Below are positions 24,101-35,395 of a stretch of 64,000 nt of DNA, in pieces (within the stretch, counting starts at the first letter, position 1; every line of letters begins with the position of its first letter). The DNA is taken from NCBI GenBank assembly GCA_014529385.2, contig CM043967.1:87221278-87285277 (forward strand). Reading direction: 5' to 3'. The notes under the pieces are model-generated. The model worked only from the letters and a program-made list of their open reading frames with translations. It ran no database searches and was not told the origin of the DNA. This stretch comes from Adiantum capillus-veneris. Its lineage: Eukaryota; Streptophyta; Polypodiopsida; Polypodiales; Pteridaceae. Position numbers and translations under genes: made by a program.

Positions 24101-24403
24101 CTTCTTTGGACTGACTACAACTGGACTCACCCATTCTGTGGTCTCCACAGGGACTATGAACCCTGCCTTCAATAACTTGTCCACCTCTTCTCGCAAGGAT
24201 TCCATTTGCTCTTGACCCATCCTTCTTAGCCTTTGCCGCACTGGCTTAGCACCTTCTTTCAGCTCTATATGCATCTCTTCGCCCTTGAACCCTCTGATCT
24301 CTTCATATGAAGTAATGAACAAATCAGGAAAACTAGCCAGCATGTGCAAATATATATCCTTCTTCATAGTTGAGAGGTCTCCACTGATCATTTGTTTCAT
24401 CAA
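21127..24403 (-). pseudogene. Gypsy-1 pol: RT, RNase H, second RNase H, integrase (one frameshift, one stop)
   Basis: Reading leftward from 24403: RT N-terminus (DKLLKAGFIVPVETTEWVSP, VVVSPKKDGKWRICVEF), then a +1 frameshift at about 24058-24065. RT continues from 24009 with FSSYFQLKIA, PFGLSNGPSFYQ and the active-site box AFMDDFCVYS. The connection RNase H follows (HYMRPVYCASR, RRFRHYFL), then a second RNase H of archaeal type with FFDGSY, NNEAEY and KGDALLVV, a signature of the plant Tat lineage. An in-frame TAA (22852-22854) lies between its first two motifs. The integrase has a CRSCNRC zinc half, GIDAIGPLP, LSDKG and NERFNGE, giving a complete D-D-E triad, and ends at 21127. The enzymes copy the RNA to DNA and insert it. 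Confidence 0.9.
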
Positions 24404-24406
24404 TTC

Positions 24407-26536
24407 CTACTTCTTTGACGACTCAACCTTGGTTTGCATCAGCCCTTCAATCACTTCATAAGGCCCTTCACTTTCATCTTCAACCTCATTCGCAAATGCA
24501 ACTAAACCAAACTCCTGGATTTCTTTGTCCATCAAAAGAAATGCAACATCAGCATCCTCATCACTGCTGGTTGTGCTATCATTGTCCTCATCTGTCACCG
24601 TGGAAGAGTCTTCATCACTAGACTCATCCTCATCTTCATAAAGCTCCTCTAATCGTTTCCTTGTGTCCATATTATAAAGCTTCTTGGTACCTATCTTTCC
24701 ATAGAGGCTAATCATACCATGTCGCCAATCTTGAACAGCTCCCACTGCACGTAACCATGGTCTGCCCAGTATAATAGGATATGCTTCCAACCCTGCTGGC
24801 ATCACATGAAAATCAACCACTGCCTTTGCATCATATGCCTCCACTTCTAAGCTCTTTACAACACCCAAGAATTTTACTTTTTGATGGTTTGACAATCTGA
24901 TCCGAAACCTTGACACCCCAACCACTGTGAGACCCATCTTCTCAACGCATGAGTGTGTTATGACGCATATTTGGGCTCCGCCATCCACATAACCTTGTCC
25001 CAAATTTTTCCTTTTATGCCACACATCTACTATTGGACAAATGTCTGGTAGCTCATCCATTGCCAACACCTTTACTGAACCTCTCTCTGGCTCTTTCTCC
25101 ATTGGGTTAACCATCCTCTTCCACTGTCGCTTTAGCTTAGGCACCATCTCTATAAGCTGCCCAAAAGTAACATCTGCCTTCCTGCTCATCAGATCCTCCT
25201 TCAAGTCATAGCTTAATTGCCCATCCCCTAGTGGAAAATCTGAAACATGAAACTTTCGACGAGCTCTCCTTTTCCTCTTGGCCTTGACATCCTCGCCTTC
25301 ATGGCTCTTTCCTTTCTTCTTACTAGGACCTGGGGCACTTCTTCCTTCCTTTTCCTCTGTGTTCCTCTTCCCAATAGGAATCACTAATGTATCCTCTAGC
25401 TTTGATGCCTTCTCCAAGGTGACTACACTTAGCCTTTTTGTCTTTCCTTTTTCCTCCTGGGTCAGTCCACTGGTTCCTTCGTCTCCCTTAATTTCGATGC
25501 CATAATCATTTGACCTAGTTAACACCTGTCTTGGCAATGGATACATGTCTCCCCCCATCCTTGGTGGCTTATCACATTGCGGGCTGATGTGACCCAACTC
25601 TCCACAATTGTAACAGGTGGGCGTCTGCCTCCAAAACCTACCATTGCTTTGTCCAACACCATTCCTAGGTCTTTCTTCACCTCCTGGCTGATATTCATAC
25701 CTCCCTCGACCTCGATTATTTCCCACTTGACCTAGCATGTTTAGGCTGAGATTCTTCATCAAATCTACCATTTGCCTCATGTCTTGCCTTAGCCCATCAT
25801 CTTGCACTGTGGTAGTGACCACTGCTGGCATAACCTGAGTAGTAACAGGAACCACTGGTTCGTGATGAACCCCTGACATGCGACCTTGTAAAGACTCTAT
25901 AGGCTGAAATTCAGACCTCATGGGCAAAGACTCCACCCCTAACTGGCTCATTTTCCTCAACTTCCACTCGTTGTTCCTTGCTACCTCTAGTGCATCTTCA
26001 TATGTCCTAGGCTTCTTTAGCTCCACTCTCTAACGTATATTCTCCCAAAGACCAGCTAAGAACCTGTCCTTCTTCATCATGTCAGGCGAGGGTACCTGTG
26101 GTGCTAAGGCCTTGCACATTCGCTCCCATGCCAATGAAAACTTACGTATGTACGCATCTACTGGCTCACCTTCCTTCTGCATCAAACCTTGTACTTCTTG
26201 CCACACTTTGTCAGGATCCTCTATCTTCACAAACTCTACTTCCAATCCATGCCTTAGATTGTCCCAACTCAATCTTACAGGTGGATCTGCTGCACGCAAC
26301 TCCTCTTCAAATTCCTTGGACCAAACTCGTGCATCACTCTTCAAACAAATTTGGAGAAGGTGTAACATTTGCGTAGGGTCATGAATCTGGTTGCTAATGC
26401 AGGCAACCTCCATCTTTTCCAAAAATTCTTCCACATATTCATCACTTCTTCCATGAAACTCCGGATAAGAGAAATCCATGGCTACCCAAGTTTCAATGCT
26501 TTGAGAACCCCTTTGAACACACGTGCAAGAACCCAA
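24407..26536 (-). pseudogene. Gypsy-1 gag and aspartic protease (two in-frame stops)
   Basis: Reading leftward from 26536, a gag domain (DFSYPEFHGRSDEYVEEF, VDAYIRKFSLAWERM) runs to a TAG at 26032-26030. The same frame continues through a CCHC zinc knuckle (CYNCGELGHISPQC), a basic stretch, and a retropepsin with active site YVDGGAQICVI and flap-side motif ILGRPWLRAV. It then enters a highly acidic tail (EDEDESSDEDSS) and ends in TAG at 24409-24407. RT follows in the same frame, so this second TAG may be an authentic gag-pol boundary or decay of a CAG. Gag forms the particle and the protease processes the polyprotein. Confidence 0.88.
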
Positions 26537-27499
26537 AACTTTTGACTACCCAATCCCCAAAAACTTCAATGGAGCTCAACTTTAGATAAGGACAAACACA
26601 TGCACATCAAATGAGTTTTCATAGTTGATCATCGGAGTTACAACAGGCAAAGGACATTCCAAGATCTCTCGTAATCTTCTTGGCCCAAACATAAAGACTA
26701 TGCGCTGCTGGAAAAAAATCTTCCTGGACACATGAACATTTATCTAGATTCTTTGAGTTAAATGAAATGGAGTGAATTGAGGGCCATTTTGATCATCCAT
26801 TAAAGCCAACCATGAAGCTCCCAAGAAGGCACACTTGACTTAACCTCTGATTTTGCGAAAATTTCAGCAGCATAACAGCATAAATGGCTCAAAAGACCAA
26901 AAAACCACCCATCATAACTTGGAAAAATTTTGGCAGAGTTTCCTCAGAAATAGAGCAGTAGGAACCCAAAATATAGACTGTATATGTATGCATAAACTGT
27001 CAACAATAGAACCCGGGCATCAAGTAGGACTCACTAGTACATAGCCTATGGCGAGGTCACAAAAAGGATGCTCCAGCTACCTGTATCACCGAAAGGATCT
27101 CTACATTTGAGAATCCCCCAGCTCAATAAAAACCTCACGCTATTGACCCTCACACGAAGGCTAATGCAAATCGCGAATAGCCAAGTCTCAGAAATGACTA
27201 TCTTCTAGACCAAGTCTCAGAAATGGCTGGGACTGCCAAATACAACCAAGTATGGATCCACAAATGCGTACAATGGCAGTTTCCACAAGTAACGTACAAT
27301 CCAGCAGACAATGCGCTCAAACAGGCGCCAAGTGATGTATACCCACAACAACTGCAAGTGACATCACTGCTAGTATATCACTGTACTCCAGCTACCTATA
27401 CCTATGTGAATCACCTGTACTTGTACCTGTCCCTGTAACCTGTAACCTGTAATCCCGAAGCTCGAAGCTCGAAGCTCGAAGCAGAAGGTACTCGAAGAA
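26537..27499 (-). other. Gypsy-1 leader region
   Basis: About 1 kb between primer-binding site and gag without an ORF of note. Near the 5' end it contains GAAGCTC repeated about four times (27456-27482, plus strand) and a triple 'cctgtaa' run just beside it. Confidence 0.6.
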
Positions 27500-27519
27500 G
27501 ATTCTCCGTGGGGGCGTCA
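27500..27519 (-). promoter_or_regulatory. Gypsy-1 primer-binding site
   Basis: On the minus strand, six bases downstream of the LTR end, the sequence TGACGCCCCCACGGAGAATC closely resembles the start of the tRNA-derived site at 59338 (TGGTGCCCCCACTGAGGATC). I infer the same or a similar priming tRNA, with some decay of the TGG. Confidence 0.6.
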
Positions 27520-27525
27520 AAAGAA

Positions 27526-28666
27526 TGTAAGCGGGATGAAAACACACACAGCGCCTCTATAACGACCCGACAGATACTCTTGGGAAGATACACACACACA
27601 CTATGGGGCACCACTTGGCTTAGACAACACACCTGGCCAAGACAGGGAACACACCTCTGGAGTGAGAGAAGAGAGACTATCCACTTGCCCACTCCACACA
27701 GACACACACACACACACACACCCAAAACAATCAGCTCAAAAGAGGAGAATTTCTTATGTTTAGATACAATTGAGCTTGGGCCAACACCAATGGGGCAAAT
27801 AGCTCACACAATATGGGTAAAATAAGCCAGATACAATCACAAACTAGAGCAGAAACTTCGCTCATAGGAGAAACTTACACAGAAAAACAGCAGGAAAAGA
27901 GTGAGGAATTTGGCAAAATGGACAGCGTCATCGCGTCCGGAACGGTCCAAAACCCCAGTCTACAATGTCAAAGTGCTCAAATCCGACCTCGGATGAGCAG
28001 TTTACGGCCAAAACAGGCTCCAAAAACCCCAAAAAACACACCTGTGGCTATTCCTCCTCTCTTCTCCACGTTTTTTCTGGTCTTCTCTCGGTTTTTTCAG
28101 TTCCCACACTTAGATTTATTAGTTGGGCACCCTTGGCCTTTTAGATGACCGCAAACGGACCCCGAACATGCCAAAAACTGACCTCGCAGTGCATAGTTGT
28201 CACCTTTTTTGCATCATCCGCACACCTGGCACTCATTTCTTTTCAATAATGCGTCTCGCAACCACGTGAAGTGGCCCCAAAAAGTGGTCCTAATGATGAC
28301 CTTTCTGCATAACTCTCACAAGAAAACACCACTTTGTGTCCGTATTCATCCACGTGCAAATATTGACCCCGTTTGGCCTCCTGACGCCACTCGATGCCAT
28401 CGGACGCACCTGCTTACCTCATGTCGTCGGCCCGCGGATAGCTTCCTCAAGAAGTTTTACGTGCTACAAACTCCTCCTTATTGTAGAAAAAACACAGTGG
28501 TACTGGTAATAGTGAAAATCGATGCACTATGTACACCCTGTCCTACCTGTACACATGTGGGCCCCACGTAACCACCTGGCTCTGAAAAATGGGCAATTCT
28601 TTATTTGATGCACCATGCATGTATATGTACATATGCGCAATCCCTTGCTCCAAAAAACTCCTGACA
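27526..28666 (-). mobile_element. Gypsy-1 5' LTR (empty-site copy)
   Basis: It starts TGTAAGCGGG and ends CTCCTGACA on the plus strand, 1141 bp. It contains an (AC)n tract at about 27700-27722 and repeated purine-rich blocks. It carries the uninterrupted CACATGTGGGCC that is the insertion site of the foldback element in the other LTR. Confidence 0.92.
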
Positions 28667-29530
28667 ACGCGTATAAAGACTCCTGATGCAAAACAGTTAG
28701 AAATTCCACAATCTGGTGTTGTATGGCGTGTGTAAAGTGTCCATGAATTCTGATATGAATTTGGGCTTGTGAATTGTGTTAAAAGGCTTCAAAGGATGTC
28801 ATTACACATGTTTAGCTTTTCTGAATGAATGAAGGTCATATCACTTCTAATTGTGATTGATGTGTGTTAGAGGGTTCATGATGATGTGTTCCCAAAGCTA
28901 AAGTAAATCCTAGCTAGCCTGCCATATCAAGACTGATAGACTTTATACGTGTATAAAGGATTCTTTAGAATTCTTGACCCAGAATTGTTGCAAACGTAGT
29001 CTATGATGTTTATAAGGCTTTGATAGGTGCACACATGAAATTGGGTAAGTGTTCTTGAGCTTAAGGCCATAATTTAGGCTATGAAAATGTTTTTTTTTAA
29101 ATGAAGTGAGTAATGATCAAAACATTCCCAATTTGGTCCAAATTTGGTGTAGAGGCTTGGTGTGATATGCTTTACAAGATTAGATGCTCAGTTTGCTAGC
29201 AGCACTCCTTTGTAGAGTGAGACTTTATACGTGTATGAAGTCTATTTTTACAGATTGCATTTTTGAGCATAGTCATATGATATTTGGGCTAGGTCTATGA
29301 TGTGCACAAAATTTCACATGATTTGGAGCCATTTTGATAAGTCTAAAGCCAAATATTAGAATTAGGATGAGACTTTGCATTTTTTGGTTCTTGGGTGCCT
29401 GTAATAGCTCCAAATTGAATGAAATTTTATATGTTCCATCTGGAGGGTATACAAAATGATGCTGTGAATTCATGTGAGTGCTTCTTGTGCAAAAACTGTC
29501 TGTGAGACTTCATATGCGTATGATGTCTTT
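28667..29530. repeat. Decayed ~282-bp array with a palindrome in each unit
   Basis: Palindromes of the type CTTTATACGTGTATAAAG lie at 28941-28958, 29222-29239 and 29508-29525 (increasingly degenerate), and a half copy (ACGCGTATAAAG) abuts the LTR at 28667. Spacing is 280-285 bp. Between them only patches are shared ('tctatgatg', 'gtgcacac', 'tttgggct'), so the unit sequence is old. Confidence 0.55.
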
Positions 29531-31422
29531 AGTGATAAAAATTGATGTTGATGCTTTGAGGTGTTTGGTGATTGTGCCTTAAGCCCTACTAGCTGTTTTT
29601 GACTTTAAAAAGTCAAGTGATCAGTTTTGAAATTCCTTGCTTGGTATTTCAGTCTTTGGAAGGGATTTCACCATGTGGCCATGTTTTCTTACAGATTCTT
29701 CTTGATCTTTGACTCCCTCGCATGTGGATGTCTCTGGGCATCCACCTATGGCTATGATGAATCCTTTGGACTCACAGATGCCCCTTTTGGTGATTTATCT
29801 CTCAAATATGGTCTTTTGTTGAGGAGATTGTTGGCGATAGTTTTTCTTGACGTTTGACCTTACATGTTAGTTGTTGATGATATGTCGATGAAGCTTGTGA
29901 AGTTTGGTGAAAAACGTCCGTGAGGCCCAAATGGCGCTTTGCGGCCCCGAAGCCTTGCCCAATATTTTAACCCACTTTTTGATGGTCGATTCGAATAGAG
30001 ACTTACTTGGCTTTAGACATGCTTGAGATGTATCTTGTCTTGAATTTTTGCATCGTTTGGGCGATTCTTTTTCGTTCAATATTTGTCATGCCCGAAGAGG
30101 TTAGGGTTTTTTTGGTTGACCTAAACCCGCATTGGAGGTCGTAGAGGTGTTTATTTAGCTTAGGGTTAACCCCCCATCAAGTCTCGTAGCAACCATTTGG
30201 GTGGTATATGCATTACGGGCTCTTTTCAGTTTCTTTTCCGCAAAGCACATTGCTGATTTTCAAAGTTTTTGGCGACAAAGAGAGTGTAGAACAAGAAGAG
30301 CTCGTAGTAACGAGTCTACCTCTCATATCTGACACTAGTCAGTGTGTCGTGTGAGTTGTAAGGAGTCGCATAAGATCCAACCTCTCTAAGTCTCTCAAGC
30401 TCTCTTTCACTTGCCAATAGTGAAAATGAGCTATTAAGTGGGCCCAAAAGAACTTATATCGGGGTTCTTGGACCGTTTTTTACCAATTTTGACATGTGCT
30501 CATATCTTGTTGTGGAATGTATTTTAGGCTCAAAAATTTCATCATTTGGAGTCCGGTTGCTCTGTTTTTGAAAGATTTGTCAATTGGCCAAAGATCTGTC
30601 AATTTTGCTTTCCGCAACTTTTTCACATATTTGCACCCTGTCTTCACCATAAGTTGTCCATTGCTCATTGATCACTCCTATATTTTTCTTTTGTCTCGCC
30701 AAGTTATCATTTCACTTGTTTTTCCTATTTTTCTTTGTTTTTGACTGAAAAATAATAAAAAATAACAAACTCAATCCGAAAATTATCATAAAATCGAGAT
30801 AGTTAAGTAATATCATAACAACCCACTATATACATCTATCCATGGTATTTTTGGCCAGATTGCTCCGTTTTCTCGCTTTTTTTGCATAAAAACTACTTTT
30901 TTTATATATATAGACACACCTAGAGGCTCATCTTGGTGTTTGTCCTCTGTCATCTTGTTATTACACAATATTTTAGGGCATATCAATTCAAGTTTTATCA
31001 AAATAATCGCAATCAAACATAAAAATTCGTAAAATCAAGGAAAACAATGCCCTTTTTTACACTTGTAGCGTGTCGTTCCTCCCCCCTTCCTAGTCGAAGT
31101 CCTCCTCGACGATCGTGTTGATGTTGAAGCTTTGCATGGAAGTATGCTCTTGGGGAAGTCTTCGAAACAATAAGTTCTTGAATAGTCTAGCTCTTTCCTT
31201 GATGGTCGATAGAGTTTGTGAAGCCACGCTATTCAGTCTTTTGGTGTCCGTTATTGTTCTTTGCTTAGGTCTCCACCACTGAAACCTCGATACTAGCTAA
31301 TTGGAGCTTGCTATTTTTTGTGTGTAGAAATTATGGACTAGCAGTTCTTGAGGTTGTTGCTTTTGAATCCAGATTTTTGTATGGCAGTTCTTAGTTTCAA
31401 GTATATTCTTTGGTACCCATAT
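29531..31422. other. Unassigned non-coding region
   Basis: No ORF with recognisable motifs on either strand. It includes a telomere-like single GGTTAGGGTTTT (about 30100) and AT-rich tracts. It may be degenerate transposon sequence. Confidence 0.5.
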
Positions 31423-32143
31423 CTATTTTTGGCAAGAGTTTGGTTTGCATCTGTTTGTATTGAATGTCGTTGGAGGGTGAACTAGAATTTTGGTTGGCTT
31501 CTCCTTGGTCAAATGATCCTTTCTGACCCAAATCTTCTTGATAGCTTTGTTGTATAGACCATGTTGTTTTTGTCGGGGTGTGCTGTGGTGACTTATGTGC
31601 TTTGTATTATGATACATCATACTCCCGTTGTATATTGGAGTCTTTGCCTTATGGACTTGATTCTGCTGCCTTAAAGTGCTTTTTGGAATCCCTTGTGGGT
31701 CAGTGAGTGCTTGTAAGGGCTACTCTTCTTTGTACGCAAGTTGCAGATTTGATTGTGTGTTTCCACTCTTGTAACAAAAAAAACTTGTTGTTTTGCTGAA
31801 TCAGTTTGTATACTCACAGTGTTTTGACTCCAGACAAGTTGTACCTTATACTTTCTTTGCCAAGGTTTCCTTCGCAATATTGCATGTTGTGTGCTCGTAT
31901 CTTCTACCACATAAAATTTATGCGGATATACATGTTGGCTTACCTGTACACCAAGCAATGTCCATCCCATGACCTTAATCAAATGTTCGGAATAACTTTG
32001 GAGCTCCTTCTTCGTCTCCTATAATTGGTTGTCAAGTTGAAGTTCCTTGTAAATTTTGTAGGAGATCAAGTTGCCTTGAGCTCCCGAATCAAGTATCTCT
32101 CTTGCCTTCACTTGATTGTTTCCAATTTTGATATTCTTAAATA
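31423..32143 (-). pseudogene. Retrotransposon protease/linker remnant
   Basis: On the minus strand, upstream of the ORF at 31982, the frame reads REILDSGAQGNLISYKIY, a retropepsin active site (DSGA). It is followed by the flap-end motif ILRRKPWQRKYKVQL (a variant of ILGRPWQRK), then basic linker sequence (KIWVRKDHLTKEKPTKI). Stops interrupt it. It is cut off on the right by the LTR beginning at about 32144, so the rest of this Gypsy copy is missing. Confidence 0.65.
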
Positions 32144-32519
32144 TGTCAACACGGGCACATCAACATGTCAGTTTAGTAGTAAGCCGGATATGTTTTGCTG
32201 GTCGGATATACTCAGTCGGATTGTAGTGAATTGGATATTTAACAGTTAGTGTGTATCAAGACTGAGGTTGTTATAACCAGTTTCTAGTGAAGCAGTCTAT
32301 AAGTTTACTTTGCGATTTGTAGAATCCAAGTGAAATGGCAGGAAGTTGTAGCTCTTTTCTTGATGAATGAAGTGATTCTGAGTTTTGTTTTGAGTTACTA
32401 TCTTGTTCCATCTTATCTCTTTTGTGTATTACTTCACTGTTTCTAAATGAAATTTTGAGTTTTGTGAGGTTATGGGTAGTGTTATGATTCACTTTTGTCT
32501 ATGTTGATGAACCACAACA
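32144..32519 (+). mobile_element. Gypsy-2 5' LTR
   Basis: It runs from TGTCAACACGGG to GAACCACAACA and matches 41193-41602 over most of its length, including 'caacatgtcagtttagta', 'gtgtatcaagactgagg' and 'ggttatgggtagtgttatg'. The right copy has an extra about 30 bp of 'ggattata' repeats. Confidence 0.8.
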
Positions 32520-32523
32520 CATC

Positions 32524-32538
32524 TGGCGATCTTGCTCG
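32524..32538 (+). promoter_or_regulatory. Gypsy-2 primer-binding site candidate
   Basis: TGGCGATCTTGCTCG begins four bases after the LTR end. The related sequence TGGCGATCCTGCTGGGGA follows LTRs at 54793, which supports the assignment. Confidence 0.6.
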
Positions 32539-32915
32539 TTATGTTCTCTTTTCTAAGGAAGTAAGCAGTTGTCAGGTATTCTTTTTTTGTTTATGGATGT
32601 TTTTCTGGGATGATGAATTTCCGAGAGGGGTAGGAGACTCTCTCGAGTATATTATAAAAGGGCTCAGGCCAGGGCAAGCAACATAGATCCATTTCATTAT
32701 GATGGTGTTCTTGAAGATATGATCCACCACCTGATGAACCACTGTTAAATTCTGGTGAGGAGGGTTTTGGTGCAGCAAAGGGAAGGGCAATGAGGAAAAT
32801 TTTTGGGGTGTTACTCTTGACAGGAGGACCTGCAAGAAGTAGAAGGCGAATCCACTTTGACCCATTGAGGGTCTCTAATAGGCAAAGACCTACAAGAATC
32901 CCAATTCCTATCCCC

Positions 32916-34100
32916 ATGGCTCAGTCACCTCCTAACCTCAATATTAAATCAGCAAAGTTCAGAGGGAAGTCCAAAGAAGATGCAGATTGTCAAGTGAAGA
33001 AATTTGAAACGAGATGGCAAGCTAGTGGATATCAGGTGATGTACCCGGATCCGATCAAACTACAGCAATTTACAGGTACATTGGAAGGTAAGGCCATGAG
33101 TTGGTTTAGCCAATATGGTATGGCTCATTTTCCTACTTATAATGCACTCAGTATGTCCTTTTTACAAAGATTCAAAAAGGAGAAAACTCCTATACATACT
33201 TTAAAAAAATTGCATCGTATCAAACAAGGTACAATGCTTGTAGAGGATTTTGCTCAAAAATTCAAGATTTTTGTTGAAAGATTACAGGGAAATGAAAGAC
33301 CCACTGATGAAATGTTAGCTGTTATTTTCTGAAAGGCTTGAGAAGTGGTATTAAGAATGTTGTGGCCAGTATTGATATTGCAGGTGGTTTTAATAACTTT
33401 GTATAGGCTGCATCTAGAGTTGAGAAAAGGCTTGGCATGGCCAAGTCTAGCAAAAGAGGAAGCAAGGATTCTTCATTGGGTTCTAAGTCAGGTACAACTT
33501 CTTCTGTTGAATCAGAATTAGAGAGTTCATCTGATGAGGAGAATAAGAAGAAGAAAAAGACTCTTGATAAGAAAAAGAAGGATAAGACAGGTGATGAGGT
33601 TGATTTGATTCAACAATTAAAGAGTATGAGATATTCAGTTATAGCTCCTAAAGACAACAGGTTCTCTGAAATTTGTGAGAAGGATGGCCATACAACTGCC
33701 TAGTGTTGGTATAATCCAAAGTAGAGGAATAAACCACCTTCAGGTACTGGTCGAGGTAGTGCTTCAGCATAGGCAAATCAGGTGGCTCCATTCCGAGGAA
33801 TACCACCTAGATAGGGAAATCAGAGAAGACCTGGGAGAAACCAGGATAACAATCAGAGAAGATACCAAGTGGTAATGCCTTGTGTTTATTGTGGTGACCC
33901 TAATCATTGGTTTGGTCTCCATTGTGCGTTATGGGTAAAACATAGAGAAGAAAGAGGTATTCCAATTGTTCCTTTTAATCAGGAGAACCAAAACAAGCAG
34001 GTCCTTTACAACCTCCTTAGAATCAACCACATGCACAATCCAATGTCATTATCATTGATATTCCGATTTATCAGGGACGAGATACTGGATCGTCAACAAT
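32916..34100 (+). pseudogene. Gypsy-2 gag with zinc-knuckle region
   Basis: ATG 32916 opens a gag domain (FRGKSKEDADCQVKKFETRW, AMSWFSQYGMAHFPTY, MLVEDFAQKFKIFVERL). A frameshift near 33330 moves to the frame that continues through LKGLRSGIKNV. TAG codons occur at 33404-33406, 33701-33703, 33719-33721 and twice more before 33815. The nucleocapsid part shows CEKDGHTTA(stop)CW and, later, CVYCGDPNHWFGLHC, degenerate CCHC knuckles, separated by a lysine-rich tract (KKKKKTLDKKKKDK). It would have formed the particle. Confidence 0.8.
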
Positions 34101-34564
34101 AGTTCATATAGAAGAGTATGAAGAGGAGGAAATTGATTGCAATAATCCAGAGCAATTGGAATAGGAGATTGATGTGTTGGTTGTAACAAGGTCTAAGGCC
34201 AAGGGTCCTATTGATTGGGATCAGCATAAAGGAGTAAGAGATCGGGTGCATAAACATGTTCAAAAGGAGAAACAACATCAAGTTTTGGAGGATAATTCCG
34301 ATTCCTTCGATGAACCACTAAAACAGCAAAAGAAGATTGAGGTATCTGAACCTGATTGGTTTGAGGTACTCATTTATTCTCCTTTACATTTATCTTTGGA
34401 TCAAATTATTTCTATAGTACCAGCCTTTGAAGAGAGTCTATTACATAAGTTGTTGGGTAAGCACTATAAATTCAAACTCAGCAAAAGGGGGAACTTGGTG
34501 TTAACACAATTCATCCTTCTGATGTGGATTTTATGGTCCGAGTGATTAAAGATACTTTACAAGA

Positions 34565-35011
34565 CAGGATATTTGATGAGGTATGTTGGATGGAGGATCT
34601 AGAGTCAATATTCTACCTAAGTCAGTGTATCTTACAATGGGCTTAGGAAAGTTGGAACCAACACCTTTATAGGTCAAAATGGCAGATCAAAGAAGGGTCC
34701 AGCCTATAGGAATTTTGAGGAACCCTTCCATTCAGATTGCAGGTATGCAGTTTCAAGTGAATTTGGTAGTACTGCGGATGAAGGAAGGAGATGCCTCCTA
34801 TGCAATGTTATTGGGGAGGCCTTGGTTCAGGTTAGCCAAGGTAAAACAGGATTGGGGTGAGAATCAGGTGGTTCTTAACATGGGGAAACAGGTAATCACT
34901 ATTCCTATGTTGGGAAGAAAGCGTATTCCTGGCAAAGAAAGTCCATTGTTTGCTCAATCAATTAATCTTGCTGAAGAAGTAGAAGATGAGGAGGAGGAAG
35001 CCATTTTGTAG
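34565..35011 (+). pseudogene. Gypsy-2 aspartic protease
   Basis: The frame starts with LDGGSRVNILPKSVY (active-site DGGS, the common plant Gypsy form). TAG at 34670-34672 sits where Gln fits (TPL-stop-VKMADQR). It continues VQPIGILRNPSIQIAGMQF and MLLGRPWFRLAKV, the end of the retropepsin fold, then an acidic tail and TAG at 35009-35011. Confidence 0.8.
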
Positions 35012-35395
35012 GCTAATTTGACTGTTGTTCCAGTTTTTGAGGTGGATATTGGAGGTATCTTGCAAAAAGAACAAGAACCTAAAGAGATTGTTGATGAACC
35101 TGTTATGGGTCAGGAAATTCAGGGATCTGACGTACTTAGGTTAATGGATCAGAGTGTAAGAAGTTCAACAAGAAGAAAAGGATGCCATAGACATGGTGGA
35201 GAAGATCTATAACAAGAGATTTGGTGGATCTAAAAGAGTTTAACAGGCTGAACTAAAGGAACTGAGGATGATCCTAAAATGGTCAATGTCAGTATTTTTG
35301 TGGATGGAGAATTTCTACATAATTTGTTGCAGTTGTTGCTGGAATATAAGGATGTATTTCCTTGGGATTACTCAGATGCCAAATGAATTGATCTA

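Larger units (their letters stand above)
18951..28666 (-). mobile_element. Gypsy-1: Tat-like Ty3/Gypsy LTR retrotransposon with dual RNase H
   Basis: The element reads leftward: 5' LTR 27526-28666, leader with primer-binding site, gag-protease 26536-24407, RT-RNase H-second RNase H-integrase 24403-21127, 3' LTR 18951-21098. Both LTRs begin TG and end CA on each strand. Each is 1141 bp once the 1004-bp insertion plus 3-bp duplication is subtracted from the left one. The flanking bases ACGC (18947-18950 and 28667-28670) form a 4-bp target duplication. The LTRs differ at only a few percent of sites by eye, so insertion was fairly recent, but three stops and one frameshift in the coding region make this copy non-autonomous. 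Confidence 0.9.

Noticed and set aside
30100-30120. Telomere-like TTAGGGTTTT
   Set aside because: Single unit only, expected by chance.
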